Positions 24,521 through 32,538 are shown, counted from the first letter of the stretch. The stretch: DNA of 64,000 bases from Chryseobacterium carnipullorum (GCF_900142785.1 NZ_FRCD01000001.1:310001-374000); one strand, 5' to 3'. The notes: a model not told the origin generated them from the letters alone. Made by a program: numbers and translations.

Positions 24521-25609
24521 TTAAGAAGCAGTTTTTCTCCTTAAAAATTCCAGAACTTTCCACCCGAGATCGTCTACCTTTTTTAATCCTGCTGCAATAA
24601 TGAAGGCAAAGATTATATTAATGATATAAATGAGGATCATCAGCGTCCACCAGGGCATATTTTCTTTTAAAGCAACAACTATAAAATAGACGAGCGAGGA
24701 ACTTATTCCCTGAGCGAAGTAAAAGAAAATGGCATTCTTTCCGATGTGGGTAACAAAATTTTCTTTTGTAATTTTTAATCTGTTATAAAGCACCAGTAAG
24801 GTAGTGAGGGAGAATAATGACCAGATAATATAAGGAATCTTTGGCGGGAATTTATTTTTATTGATTTTATAAAAGATCTCACTTCCATAATACCAGAACA
24901 TCCAGATCAGGGCCGCCGCAACTGCTGCGTAAACGACAGGAATAGCTTTGGCCGGAATTTTTTTTCCGCGCATTCTGTTGGCAATTAAAAAGATGGCCAG
25001 GTAGAAAGCTACATAACCGACTTGACCTGTAGGATAGGTTTCCGGGAAAATATTGAATACTAAGGTTAAAACAAGGCAAAGTCCTATGAACCAGTTGACA
25101 TGTCTAGGAAAAAATCTTAAAATTAATACTCCAAAAACAGCTAAAATAAAATAAACTTTGAGGTACCAGAAGCTGCCCATAACCACTGGGAAAGTGTCTG
25201 CATTCGTATATTGGTGAAGGTACCAGTTTCCAAGATTCTGCCATTGCGGGATATCGGAAACACCGGTTGTGGCATATTTTGATCCAAACGTTGAATAAAA
25301 GCTCTGAAGCCATTCCATAGAAAAGAATGTTAATCCAAATACTTTGAAAAAGTAATCTAAAAAGAAAAGGAAGGTGACAAAGATCATATAGGTGATCTGA
25401 AGTTTTAATAACCTGTACAATGTTTTTTCTACGTTCGATCCGGAAGTAATTCCACTGAGTGCATAAAAAAGCGCAACATCAAATACCAGAGAAAATACTC
25501 TGATTTCTGCAGGAATATAAAACTGTCCCGACCAGAAAGCGGTATGGATGAATATAATGGAAAGTGTGGCTATTCCCTTGGCAAAATCAATGTAGAGGTC
25601 TCTGTTCAT
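24521..25609 (-). CDS. Acyltransferase family 3 membrane protein
   Basis: 362 residues with about ten hydrophobic helices. The N-terminal IDFAKGIATLSIIFIHTAFW carries the catalytic-type His of acyltransferase family 3 (PF01757), whose members acetylate or succinylate sugars and lipids at the inner membrane. No adjacent polysaccharide genes indicate the acceptor. Confidence 0.85.
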   Translation of the reverse strand: MNRDLYIDFAKGIATLSIIFIHTAFWSGQFYIPAEIRVFSLVFDVALFYALSGITSGSNVEKTLYRLLKLQITYMIFVTFLFFLDYFFKVFGLTFFSMEWLQSFYSTFGSKYATTGVSDIPQWQNLGNWYLHQYTNADTFPVVMGSFWYLKVYFILAVFGVLILRFFPRHVNWFIGLCLVLTLVFNIFPETYPTGQVGYVAFYLAIFLIANRMRGKKIPAKAIPVVYAAVAAALIWMFWYYGSEIFYKINKNKFPPKIPYIIWSLFSLTTLLVLYNRLKITKENFVTHIGKNAIFFYFAQGISSSLVYFIVVALKENMPWWTLMILIYIINIIFAFIIAAGLKKVDDLGWKVLEFLRRKTAS

Positions 25610-25671
25610 TGTTGTACGATATGGCTCAAAAGTAAATAAACTTTAGGATATTTGTCGATAAAAATAAAAAG

Positions 25672-25694
25672 AGACAGGACATTGCTGCCTGCCT
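25672..25694 (-). terminator. Probable terminator of the metallopeptidase gene
   Basis: AGGCAGG-N9-CCTGTCT on the minus strand (7-bp stem with one G-T pair), followed by CTTTTT, about 30 bases after the stop. Confidence 0.6.
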
Positions 25695-25723
25695 CCTTTG
25701 TTAAATATGCTAAAAATGAATGT

Positions 25724-26611
25724 TTATTGAAGTTGTTTAAATTCTTCTGCAGAAATTTCTCCCGTCTGAATTTTTCTAAGTTCATCCATGTATTGGCTCA
25801 TATAAGCATCGATCTCCGGGTTTGCGGAGTTTTTGCCCATTTTATAAGTTCCGTTTAATACACCCTGATAATAATAGAAGAAATTATAGTCGAAATTCGC
25901 GGCATTAAGATCGTACTGTCCGAGAAGAAATCCTAAACGTACAGCGGATCTTCTTTGTGGAGGAGTTCCGTGATGGTTGGCGCTGTTCGTTTGATAATCT
26001 CCGATGCTTTGTGCAAATTCATAGGCAGCGGCAATTTCTGTAAAGTTGGTTTTGTTGTATCCGTTCGGTCTTCTTAAATAATATCCTGCAAAACCATCTG
26101 CTTCCAGTTCGTTGGGTCTTGCGGTGGATTCATTAACGGTAGGCAGTCCAAAAATGTATTGTAACTGATGACCATATTCATGAGCAAGGATCATGGCATT
26201 GACAATATCTCCGCCTTTGCTTTTTGCATCATAATAAATAGCGTAGCCATAGTAAATCTTTCCTGTGGAATAAGAAATGGCATTGTACGTAGAATTAAAG
26301 TTGGAAGGGTCATTCACAAATCGAAGGGTAGGATTGCTTCTTCCCCATAAACTTGCAATTTTAGTCATCTGAGAATTCATAAAGTTGGTGTCCGTAGAAT
26401 TCTGAAGAGTAGTGTACAGTAAAGAAGATGAGCTCCAGTTCTGGTCTACATAAGAGCAGCTTTTTTGAAGATCTCCCGGCTGTTCGATCTTTGCGCTTGC
26501 AGATTGAGATTCAGGAAGAACAGATTCTTCCATTTTGTCGTCACGGCAGGCTGACAATGAGAAAGCAGCCATGGCTCCTGCTAATAAGCAGAATTTGAAG
26601 TTTCTTTTCAT
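25724..26611 (-). CDS. Neutral zinc metallopeptidase lipoprotein
   Basis: 295 residues. Signal peptide with lipobox FSLSAC (Cys at about 22). The zinc-binding helix is AHEYGHQLQY and the third ligand lies in NELEADGFAGYY, the spacing seen in YpfJ-type (PF04228) neutral zinc metallopeptidases. A lipoprotein anchor suggests action at the outer membrane or cell surface. Monocistronic, with its own hairpin terminator. Confidence 0.85.
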   Translation of the reverse strand: MKRNFKFCLLAGAMAAFSLSACRDDKMEESVLPESQSASAKIEQPGDLQKSCSYVDQNWSSSSLLYTTLQNSTDTNFMNSQMTKIASLWGRSNPTLRFVNDPSNFNSTYNAISYSTGKIYYGYAIYYDAKSKGGDIVNAMILAHEYGHQLQYIFGLPTVNESTARPNELEADGFAGYYLRRPNGYNKTNFTEIAAAYEFAQSIGDYQTNSANHHGTPPQRRSAVRLGFLLGQYDLNAANFDYNFFYYYQGVLNGTYKMGKNSANPEIDAYMSQYMDELRKIQTGEISAEEFKQLQ

Positions 26612-26950
26612 ATAAAATATTTTTGGTGATAACGAAGGTATAAAATTATCTCTTAATTATGAGTGCTTTAATGTGATAAATTATTCAAAACATAGTGAAT
26701 TTATATTTTTTGTATTATTTTGATGAAAAAAATAAATCTAATTGTAAATATTAATAGGAATTTGTACAGGTAATTTTCTTTTATGCCTTGATATAACTAA
26801 GAAAAAGGGATGAATAGACCATTGAGTATTGATTTTAAACTGTTGGTAATAAGAAATTATTTCTTTTCAAAATAGGTTTACGATTGAATATTTTACAACG
26901 GGGAATTCTTTAAATGACCCTAAATTGTTTTTCTAAAAAAATACAGATCT
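26612..26950. other. Gene-free AT-rich stretch between the metallopeptidase gene and rplU
   Basis: I find no coding frame, RNA fold or repeat I can support here. It should hold the promoter of the leftward metallopeptidase gene and distal sequence of the rplU promoter. Confidence 0.5.
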
Positions 26951-26978
26951 GATTGCAAGCTATTTAGAAAATTATTCA

Positions 26979-26986
26979 TATATTTG
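26979..26986 (+). promoter_or_regulatory. -7 promoter element of rplU-rpmA
   Basis: TATATTTG followed by CA, a perfect TAnnTTTG element 30 bases before the rplU ATG, with TTGC about 23 bases upstream as a possible -33. Confidence 0.65.
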
Positions 26987-27016
26987 CACCTCGAAATAAC
27001 TAAAAATTTATAAACA

Positions 27017-27592
27017 ATGTTTGCAATTGTAGAAATAGCAGGGCTTCAATATAAAGTTGAGCAAGACCAGAAGTTGTTTGTAAACCGTTTGAAAGGAGAA
27101 AAAGGAGACAAGGTTTCTTTTGATAAAATTCTTCTTACTGTAAACGGTTCAATCACTGTTGGCGCCCCAGCTGTAAGCGGTATCACTGTAGATGCAGAGA
27201 TCCTAGACCATGTAAAAGCTGATAAAGTAATCGTTTTCAAAAAGAAAAGAAGAAAAGGTTACCAAGTAAAGAATGGTCACAGACAATCTTTAACTCAGAT
27301 TCGAATCACTGGTATTACCGGTTTTGAAGCTGGAGCAAAGAAAGTGACTAAAAAAGAAACAGCAAAAACTGAAATTCTTTCTGACAACGCAACTGTTAAC
27401 TTTGGTGAAGATCATGAACTGAACTATCACCTGAAGAAAAACAACTTGTCTCAGTCTAAAGAGAACAGAGAAACTTTAATTACTTTAGGTAAAGCAGTTA
27501 AAGTGGAATTAGAAAAAACTATTCTTACTCACGAAGAAGTAGATGCTGCTATCGTTAAGAATATTGATCAATTTAAAGCACTTAACAAATAA
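27017..27592 (+). CDS. rplU: 50S ribosomal protein bL21 with a C-terminal extension
   Basis: 191 residues, about 85 more than the ~105-residue E. coli protein. The first ~105 residues are canonical bL21 (MFAIVEIAGLQYKVEQDQK to KKRRKGYQVKNGHRQSLTQI). The extension after KKVTKKETAKTEILS is hydrophilic and contains predicted helices such as LTHEEVDAAIVKNIDQ. Longer bL21 proteins are known in flavobacteria, so this is probably lineage-specific, not a fusion artefact. It is followed 12 bases later by rpmA, the usual order. Confidence 0.95.
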   Translation: MFAIVEIAGLQYKVEQDQKLFVNRLKGEKGDKVSFDKILLTVNGSITVGAPAVSGITVDAEILDHVKADKVIVFKKKRRKGYQVKNGHRQSLTQIRITGITGFEAGAKKVTKKETAKTEILSDNATVNFGEDHELNYHLKKNNLSQSKENRETLITLGKAVKVELEKTILTHEEVDAAIVKNIDQFKALNK

Positions 27593-27604
27593 TCCAGTAA
27601 TAAA

Positions 27605-27862
27605 ATGGCACACAAGAAAGGAGTCGGTAGTTCCAAGAACGGTAGAGAGTCTCACTCTAAGAGATTAGGTGTGAAGATTTTCGGTGGACAAGAAGCTATT
27701 GCCGGAAATATTATTATCAGACAAAGAGGTACACAACATCACCCGGGTGAAAACGTGGGAATGGGTAAAGACCACACTTTGTTTGCATTAGTAGACGGTA
27801 AAGTAGTTTTCAGAAAGAAAGCAAACAACAGATCTTTCGTATCTGTAGAAGCAAACGCATAA
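27605..27862 (+). CDS. rpmA: 50S ribosomal protein bL27
   Basis: 85 residues. [22 protein letters not shown] is the bL27 N-terminus (first part quoted), which reaches the peptidyl-transferase centre; [18 protein letters not shown] and [17 protein letters not shown] complete the fold. There is no N-terminal extension needing cleavage, unlike in Firmicutes. Second gene of the rplU operon, ended by a hairpin at 27889. Confidence 0.97.
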   Translation: MAHKKGVGSSKNGRESHSKRLGVKIFGGQEAIAGNIIIRQRGTQHHPGENVGMGKDHTLFALVDGKVVFRKKANNRSFVSVEANA

Positions 27863-27888
27863 TTTTTTAAGCGTTTTATAAAAATTGA

Positions 27889-27915
27889 AACCTCGGCATT
27901 TGCTGAGGTTTTTTT
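27889..27915 (+). terminator. Terminator of rplU-rpmA
   Basis: AACCTC(G)GCATTTGC(T)GAGGTT stem followed by seven T, 26 bases after the rpmA stop. Confidence 0.9.
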
Positions 27916-27977
27916 ATGTCTATATCCGTTAAAAGCAAAATATTTTCGCCAATATTCCAATTTTGGTGAAATATTTA

Positions 27978-27985
27978 TATATTTG
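27978..27985 (+). promoter_or_regulatory. -7 promoter element of the peptide gene at 28062
   Basis: TATATTTG matches TAnnTTTG. It would give a 5' leader of about 70 bases containing the shared element at 28013-28030. Confidence 0.5.
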
Positions 27986-28012
27986 TTAACCATCAAATAA
28001 CAAATCATATGC

Positions 28013-28030
28013 GGATGCCGAAAAGCGTAG
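28013..28030 (+). promoter_or_regulatory. 5'-leader element shared with the peptide gene at 3676
   Basis: GGATGCCGAAAAGCGTAG, matching GGAT-CCGAAAAGCG and GCGTAG at 3632-3655 apart from a one-base insertion and spacing. In both cases it sits 30-34 bases before the ATG. Confidence 0.45.
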
Positions 28031-28061
28031 AGAGTAGGCGAACAAATCAAAGCTAATTATT

Positions 28062-28229
28062 ATGAAAAATCTCAGAAAATTATCTAAGAACAAACTTAGA
28101 ACTATTGCCGGTGGAGCTGTATTGTGTCCACCTCCTGCAACTACCTGCGGTGAATGGTGTTCATGGACATCACAGCAGAGACTTAGATGTATTAATATGG
28201 TTATGGACCCGGATCCTTGCCCATGTTAA
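28062..28229 (+). CDS. Bacteriocin-like Cys-rich peptide
   Basis: 55 residues: leader MKNLRKLSKNKLRTIAGG with a double glycine at 17-18, then a 37-residue core with six Cys (C21, C29, C33, C43, C52, C54 by count of the reading frame) and a tail DPDPCPC. It belongs to the same family as the genes at 3250-3411 and 3676-3948, 24 kb away. Own -7 element, structured 5' leader and strong terminator. Function unknown; no exporter in the window. Confidence 0.8.
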   Translation: MKNLRKLSKNKLRTIAGGAVLCPPPATTCGEWCSWTSQQRLRCINMVMDPDPCPC

Positions 28230-28251
28230 TGTAAATAAAGTTATTGAAAGG

Positions 28252-28276
28252 CCTCAGCATACGCTGAGGTTTTTTT
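28252..28276 (+). terminator. Terminator of the 28062 peptide gene
   Basis: CCTCAGC-ATAC-GCTGAGG, a perfect 7-bp stem, followed by seven T. Confidence 0.9.
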
Positions 28277-28493
28277 ATTTTCAAGGATAAATAATTCTAC
28301 CCTATTCCACTGTAATGAAACATATATCTATTTGTTTAACAGATAAATAAACAGTAGCTACCGTATGTGATATCTGGTGGAATGACTGATTTGAAGAAAA
28401 TGCATTTTCCTGCTTCATGTTAATGAGGGTTGGAAATGCTAAGTGTACAAACCTGAATAAAGTCAATATTCATGAACTTAGTAAGAATGAAAT
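28277..28493. other. Gene-free stretch between two terminators
   Basis: No open frame, RNA structure or repeat that I can support; bounded by the peptide gene terminator and the palindrome at 28494. Confidence 0.5.
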
Positions 28494-28519
28494 GGGCTGC
28501 ATCTTCGAAGATGCAGCCC
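28494..28519 (-). terminator. Palindromic terminator of the DUF5686 gene
   Basis: GGGCTGCATCTTC and GAAGATGCAGCCC are perfectly complementary (26-base palindrome), 20 bases after the DUF5686 stop. It shares the GCATCTTCGA core with the 11286-11320 hairpin. Confidence 0.75.
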
Positions 28520-28539
28520 GTTCTTATATTGTCTTCTTA

Positions 28540-31068
28540 TTAAAATCCTACCTGGAATCCTGCTTTGATACCAAATGTAGAAATATCAGGTCTGTCGAGA
28601 TAATTTCCTCTCCAGTTGAAGTCTACTCTAAAGATCCTAAGGTTTCCGATTCCTATATTTTCAATTCCGAATCCATATTCAAAATAAATCTGCTCACTGG
28701 GTGCGGAATATTTAAATCCGTCTACATTGATCGCTTTAGACGCGTCACTTAAAGTTCCGTAAGCACTTCTGATAAAGGCAATCTCTCTGAGCTTCAGTTT
28801 TTTAATCAAAGGAATGAAAGAAAGTATCTTTCCATTAAAGTGATGTTCAAGATGAAGTGTTGAATACGTATCAGCAACAAATTCATAATAATTAAGCTGT
28901 GCAAATGTATTTTGTGCCAGACTGTAAGATTGGTTTCCCGGGATTACATTCTGAAGTCCTAACGGAACATTGTCGAAAGTCTTTCCAGCCTCGAAGCTGA
29001 TCATGGTCTTACCCCAGCTTCCGAGCAATACGGGCTTGTAGAACATAAACTGAAGTCTGTTGTAATTGAAATCACCATTGAATAATCCTTCAATTCCTCT
29101 CGTGTATTTCAATATAATAGTAGGTGCCAATGTTCCATGTTCATAACGGTCTACTCCGGTCTGGGAGAATTTGGCTCCCGGTCTTGCAATTAAGCTAAGC
29201 GTAACGTGAGAATCATTAAGGGTTTTTCGCAAATCACCATTGCGGTAGTACATCAGGCTGAACTTCTCGGGATTGGCAGATTTGATGCTCTGCAGGGTTC
29301 CGTCTACTCTTACCTGGAAGTTTTTCCATGGCTCAATAGAGGCAAAAATATTAGTTTTGTTGATAGAACTCAAAGAAGCGTTCTCTCCTCTGGCAAAAAG
29401 GGTGGATGATGCAAAAGTTCTTGCCATGATTCCGTCATCAGTCGTAAGCTGTACCCCAAGTTGTTCGATGTCTCGCTTGGTTCCGGCGCCAATCATAAAT
29501 CTGTTGACCCTGTTGAACATGTAGCGAGCTTCTGCTCCGTATTTAACCTGTTGGTCTTTGAATCCGTATGCGGTATAAAACTGAACTCTCCAGGGATCAT
29601 TTTGTCCGAAATACGTTCTGGCTCCCAGTCTTATCCTGTCTCCTTCAACCTCATTTTTACCATAAATTGAAAAAATAGGACCGATATCAATACCTTTAAA
29701 GGCGTTGTAATATCCTGATGCGAGTGTTTCGTAGATTTTAACAATACGGTTGAATTTTGGGGTCTGCTGAAGCCTGTCAAGCATCTCGTAAACTCCCTGC
29801 TCCGATTTTGATAATGAGTCCGGTCTTGCTTTTGCCCAATAAGCATCGTCTTTATCAACAAATTTATCATCGTATTCTTCTTCTCTGCGGGTAAATACTT
29901 TGTCATCAAGAGGCTTGTTGAATTCATACTGTGAATAATCAACGGACCGTTTTGCAATAATACTTTTTGAAGTTCTTTTTTTCGCAAAAGGGGTAAGCTC
30001 TATTTCTGTAATGAATTTTTTAGGAAGGAATGTATTTTCGTCAGGATTATCATATTCCAGCTCTGTGGAAATACTATTGATAAAGTTAACGTTGATTTTC
30101 TGGGTTGATTTTAAAGTGGCTCCCAGCACAGCATAGCTATCTGTATCTATATAAAGGTATCCCTGAAAAGCTAAAACGTCTTTCCTTTTGGGTTGATATC
30201 TGATCTTATAAGCATTCTCTCCGTGGATAGAGATCGTATCGGTTAAGTTATAATCGTAGGTGCTGAATCCATTGGTGCCCACGGGGCTAGGAAATCCGAT
30301 GTCAAAATAATTTAACGTGTTATCGTAAATATTAATATCTCTGTAGAGGTTTTTTGCCGTAATGGTGATGACCTGATTATCCTGAAATCCTGATGTTTTT
30401 TGGGCGACAAGTAATCTTTTTGTCTTTTTCCCCGGTTTGTTTTCCCCGAAATTTTCATACATGGACTCATTCAGGAATATAGGAAGTCCTATTTTTCCGC
30501 TCGCTGTAGAATCAGCATAATCAAAAATAAAGTCAAGTTTGTTAAAGATCTTTTTACTCATAAAAGCACTGTCCAGATTGTTGGCGTCAAACTGGATTTT
30601 TTCATACTCTTTATAGGTATAGGTGTCGAACTTTTCTAAGCCGTTATTTCGTTTTCTTTTCCATACTTCCTGCATAATGGCATAAGCAGGATTTTCCTTC
30701 TTGTTTTTATACTTAGGTTTTTCGTTATGGATGACAATCTCAGCAATGGTATTTTCTTTTTCCTGTGAAAGTTTTACGAAAATGTTTTCTGCTGTTTCAG
30801 GAGTAATGTTAACGGTTTCAGCGGAATAGTTCTTTTTCGAAAATTTTAGTTTATAAATAATGCTGTCAGACTGGACGCTGAAGTTTCCCACGGAAGTCTT
30901 CAGAAAAGGGGTTGTGCTGTCATTGATAAAGATATCTACACCGGAAATTTCTTTGTTGGTTTTTGCATCGGTGATTCTACCGTTTGCTGTGTTTTGGGCA
31001 TACGTGAGACAGGATATAAAAAGCAGAAAAAAAAGGTTGTAATATTTGGAGTTGTTATTTAACATCAT
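28540..31068 (-). CDS. DUF5686 family outer-membrane protein with carboxypeptidase-like N-terminal domain
   Basis: 842 residues. Signal peptide ending near CLTYAQ, then an immunoglobulin-like carboxypeptidase-regulatory domain (ANGRITDAKTNKEISGVDIF, roughly 28-105), then the DUF5686 region with periplasmic helices (AYAIMQEVWKRKRNN) and a long beta-barrel ending IKAGFQVGF. Such proteins are Bacteroidota-specific outer-membrane proteins of unknown function, sometimes with TonB-receptor-like architecture but without a plug. An ATG three bases inside (31065) is an equally good start. The 5' end borders the origin candidate. Confidence 0.9.
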   Translation of the reverse strand: MMLNNNSKYYNLFFLLFISCLTYAQNTANGRITDAKTNKEISGVDIFINDSTTPFLKTSVGNFSVQSDSIIYKLKFSKKNYSAETVNITPETAENIFVKLSQEKENTIAEIVIHNEKPKYKNKKENPAYAIMQEVWKRKRNNGLEKFDTYTYKEYEKIQFDANNLDSAFMSKKIFNKLDFIFDYADSTASGKIGLPIFLNESMYENFGENKPGKKTKRLLVAQKTSGFQDNQVITITAKNLYRDINIYDNTLNYFDIGFPSPVGTNGFSTYDYNLTDTISIHGENAYKIRYQPKRKDVLAFQGYLYIDTDSYAVLGATLKSTQKINVNFINSISTELEYDNPDENTFLPKKFITEIELTPFAKKRTSKSIIAKRSVDYSQYEFNKPLDDKVFTRREEEYDDKFVDKDDAYWAKARPDSLSKSEQGVYEMLDRLQQTPKFNRIVKIYETLASGYYNAFKGIDIGPIFSIYGKNEVEGDRIRLGARTYFGQNDPWRVQFYTAYGFKDQQVKYGAEARYMFNRVNRFMIGAGTKRDIEQLGVQLTTDDGIMARTFASSTLFARGENASLSSINKTNIFASIEPWKNFQVRVDGTLQSIKSANPEKFSLMYYRNGDLRKTLNDSHVTLSLIARPGAKFSQTGVDRYEHGTLAPTIILKYTRGIEGLFNGDFNYNRLQFMFYKPVLLGSWGKTMISFEAGKTFDNVPLGLQNVIPGNQSYSLAQNTFAQLNYYEFVADTYSTLHLEHHFNGKILSFIPLIKKLKLREIAFIRSAYGTLSDASKAINVDGFKYSAPSEQIYFEYGFGIENIGIGNLRIFRVDFNWRGNYLDRPDISTFGIKAGFQVGF

Positions 31069-31264
31069 TTGGTTCTTCAGGCAATTAGCACAAACAAAAA
31101 GCGTGCTGTTAATTTAAAAAAGATCATTTTTTTTAACGTTTTCTGTGAAAAATCACAAAACTACAAATGTAACGAAAATAACAGGAAAAGATTGTGATAA
31201 TAACTGGCTTGATGAAGGGAAATTTTGCCATTATAATTCGGTATGTGATTCACGAATATGTTTT

Positions 31265-31590
31265 TTCGCTATTCACATCTTTTCCACAATTTATCAGCAT
31301 AGGAAAATTGGATTATCAACACCCTTTAAATATGTTTTCGTTAGGTTATTCACATGATTTTAACAGATTAATATTGTGTTTTCCATGATATCTTAATACC
31401 TTCTTAATAGTTTTTCCACAGGTTATTAACAATAGTAATTTATTTAATTTCAATTGATTATTCAATTTAATGAGCTTTTTCCACATTAAATAATAGTTAT
31501 TTGTGGATATCTGAAATGATAGGTAAAAAGAAGAAGAAGTTGACGTCTTTAGCTATTTTGTGGAAAATTATGGGATGTGGAAAAGTAAGT
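31265..31590. other. Putative chromosomal replication origin (DnaA-box cluster)
   Basis: In a 640-base AT-rich, gene-free region (31069-31715) I count five exact TTTTCCACA 9-mers: plus strand at 31280, 31412 and 31477, minus strand at 31559-31567 and 31576-31584. Close variants are TTATCAACA (31313), TTATTCACA (31346), TTATTAACA (31423) and ATATCCACA on the minus strand (31502-31510). These differ from the consensus DnaA box TTATCCACA by one or two bases. The boxes point inward from both sides. Genes run mostly away from this point. dnaA itself is not in the window. Confidence 0.7.
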
Positions 31591-31690
31591 TGATCGGAAT
31601 TTAAGTAAAATAGATTAATTAGATAATGAAGACTTGCTGATATTGATGGTTCAAATACCTCCTATTATCTGAGGTCCGGATACAAAAAAA

Positions 31691-31712
31691 AGACCTACAT
31701 TTCTGTAAGTCT
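31691..31712 (-). terminator. Terminator of tRNA-Asn copy 1
   Basis: AGACTTACA-GAAA-TGTAGGTCT on the minus strand, a 9-bp stem with a GAAA tetraloop, followed by a T-run. An identical hairpin follows copy 2. Confidence 0.85.
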
Positions 31713-31718
31713 TTTTGG

Positions 31719-31792
31719 CTCCTCCTGCTGGGCTCGAACCAGCGACCCTCTGATTAACAGTCAGATGCTCTAACCAACTGAGCTAAGGAGGA
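31719..31792 (-). tRNA. tRNA-Asn (GTT), copy 1
   Basis: 74 bases on the minus strand fold as a cloverleaf: acceptor TCCTCCT/AGGAGGA, D-arm with AGCTCAGTTGGTTAGAGC, anticodon stem TCTGA/TCAGA around loop CTGTTAA (anticodon GTT) and T-arm with GGTTCGAGCC. The next three bases are CCA, so the 3' end is genomically encoded here. Its own promoter lies 23 bases upstream. Confidence 0.96.
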
Positions 31793-31815
31793 ATTTTCCT
31801 CTGTTTAAGGTGCTG

Positions 31816-31847
31816 CAAATATAAAAGGAATATTAATATCAGGCAAA
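31816..31847 (-). promoter_or_regulatory. Promoter of tRNA-Asn copy 1
   Basis: On the minus strand TTTG (31844-31847), 20 bases, TATATTTG (31816-31823): a full Bacteroidota -33/-7 promoter. Confidence 0.8.
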
Positions 31848-31929
31848 TTTTATCCTTAATAAACGGCGGATTTTGAGCAAAAATGTTGAATTTCAGGAAG
31901 AAATATTTCAATCTTTTTTTTGTTTAACT

Positions 31930-32403
31930 CTAATAATCCTCAAATAAATGACGAAAATAGAGTTCCGGAGATTCTAAAAAATTCTTGGTCAGCTCATAAT
32001 GCTCTGTCTCTTTGTAATGAGTTCGTTGAATTGGATCATCCAATAAATAAATTTCGGCGCCGGGATAGCTCATCAGAATCGGAGAATGGCTGGAAATGAT
32101 GAATTGAGCCTTTCCTGCTTTTTCTAATTTGTGAATGACGGATAATAATGAAAGTTGTCTTTGTGGTGAAAGGGCAGATTCTGGCTCATCAAGGATATAG
32201 AGGCCCTTCTGGAAGTGATTATGGAATAATGAAAGGAAAGCTTCGCCATGCGACTGTTGATGCAGGGATTTGCCTCCGTACGCGTCAAGAGCCCTTCTGT
32301 CTTCTTTGGCGACTTCATCAATATACGTGGCGAAGTTGAAAAAACTTTCGGCTCTCATGAAAAATCCCTGGCCTGTTTTGGTTTTCCAGGATAGGGTAAG
32401 CAA
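31930..32403 (-). pseudogene. AAA (ABC-type) ATPase lacking its N-terminal Walker A part
   Basis: 157 codons remain of an AAA_21-type ATPase normally about 240-260 residues. Present: GFFMRAESFFNFATYIDEV, the signature-like SHGEAFLSLF, Walker B GLYILDEPESALSPQRQ and the switch His in IISSHSPILMSYPGA. Missing: about 95 N-terminal residues with the P-loop GENGSGKST. The frame upstream runs at once into the terminator hairpin of tRNA-Asn copy 2, which contains an in-frame TAG. So the 5' end was replaced by the duplicated tRNA block; without a P-loop it cannot bind ATP. Confidence 0.8.
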
Positions 32404-32411
32404 AATAAAAA

Positions 32412-32433
32412 AGACCTACATTTCTGTAAGTCT
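32412..32433 (-). terminator. Terminator of tRNA-Asn copy 2
   Basis: Identical 9-bp stem with GAAA loop to that at 31691-31712, placed directly in front of the truncated ATPase frame. Confidence 0.85.
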
Positions 32434-32442
32434 TTTTTTGGG

Positions 32443-32516
32443 CTCCTCCTGCTGGGCTCGAACCAGCGACCCTCTGATTAACAGTCAGATGCTCTAACCA
32501 ACTGAGCTAAGGAGGA
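32443..32516 (-). tRNA. tRNA-Asn (GTT), copy 2
   Basis: Same 74-base cloverleaf as copy 1, anticodon GTT. The three bases after the discriminator are CCC, not CCA, so the 3' end must be completed by tRNA nucleotidyltransferase. Confidence 0.96.
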
Positions 32517-32538
32517 ATGTCCTTTGTTTTAAGTGGTG

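Larger units (their letters stand above)
31686..31792 (-). repeat. Direct repeat copy 1: tRNA-Asn plus terminator
   Basis: The 107-base block holding the terminator hairpin and the whole tRNA gene recurs at 32407-32516, differing by three bases in the T/G spacer. Upstream promoter elements are also conserved in spacing though not in all intervening bases. Confidence 0.85.
32407..32516 (-). repeat. Direct repeat copy 2: tRNA-Asn plus terminator
   Basis: Second copy of the block at 31686-31792; the two flank the truncated ATPase gene. Confidence 0.85.

Noticed and set aside
31719..32516. tRNA-Asn as the attachment site of an integrated element
   Set aside because: No integrase, transfer gene or foreign-looking content lies between or beside the copies, and the repeat is a full tRNA plus terminator, not only the 3' end typical of att sites.
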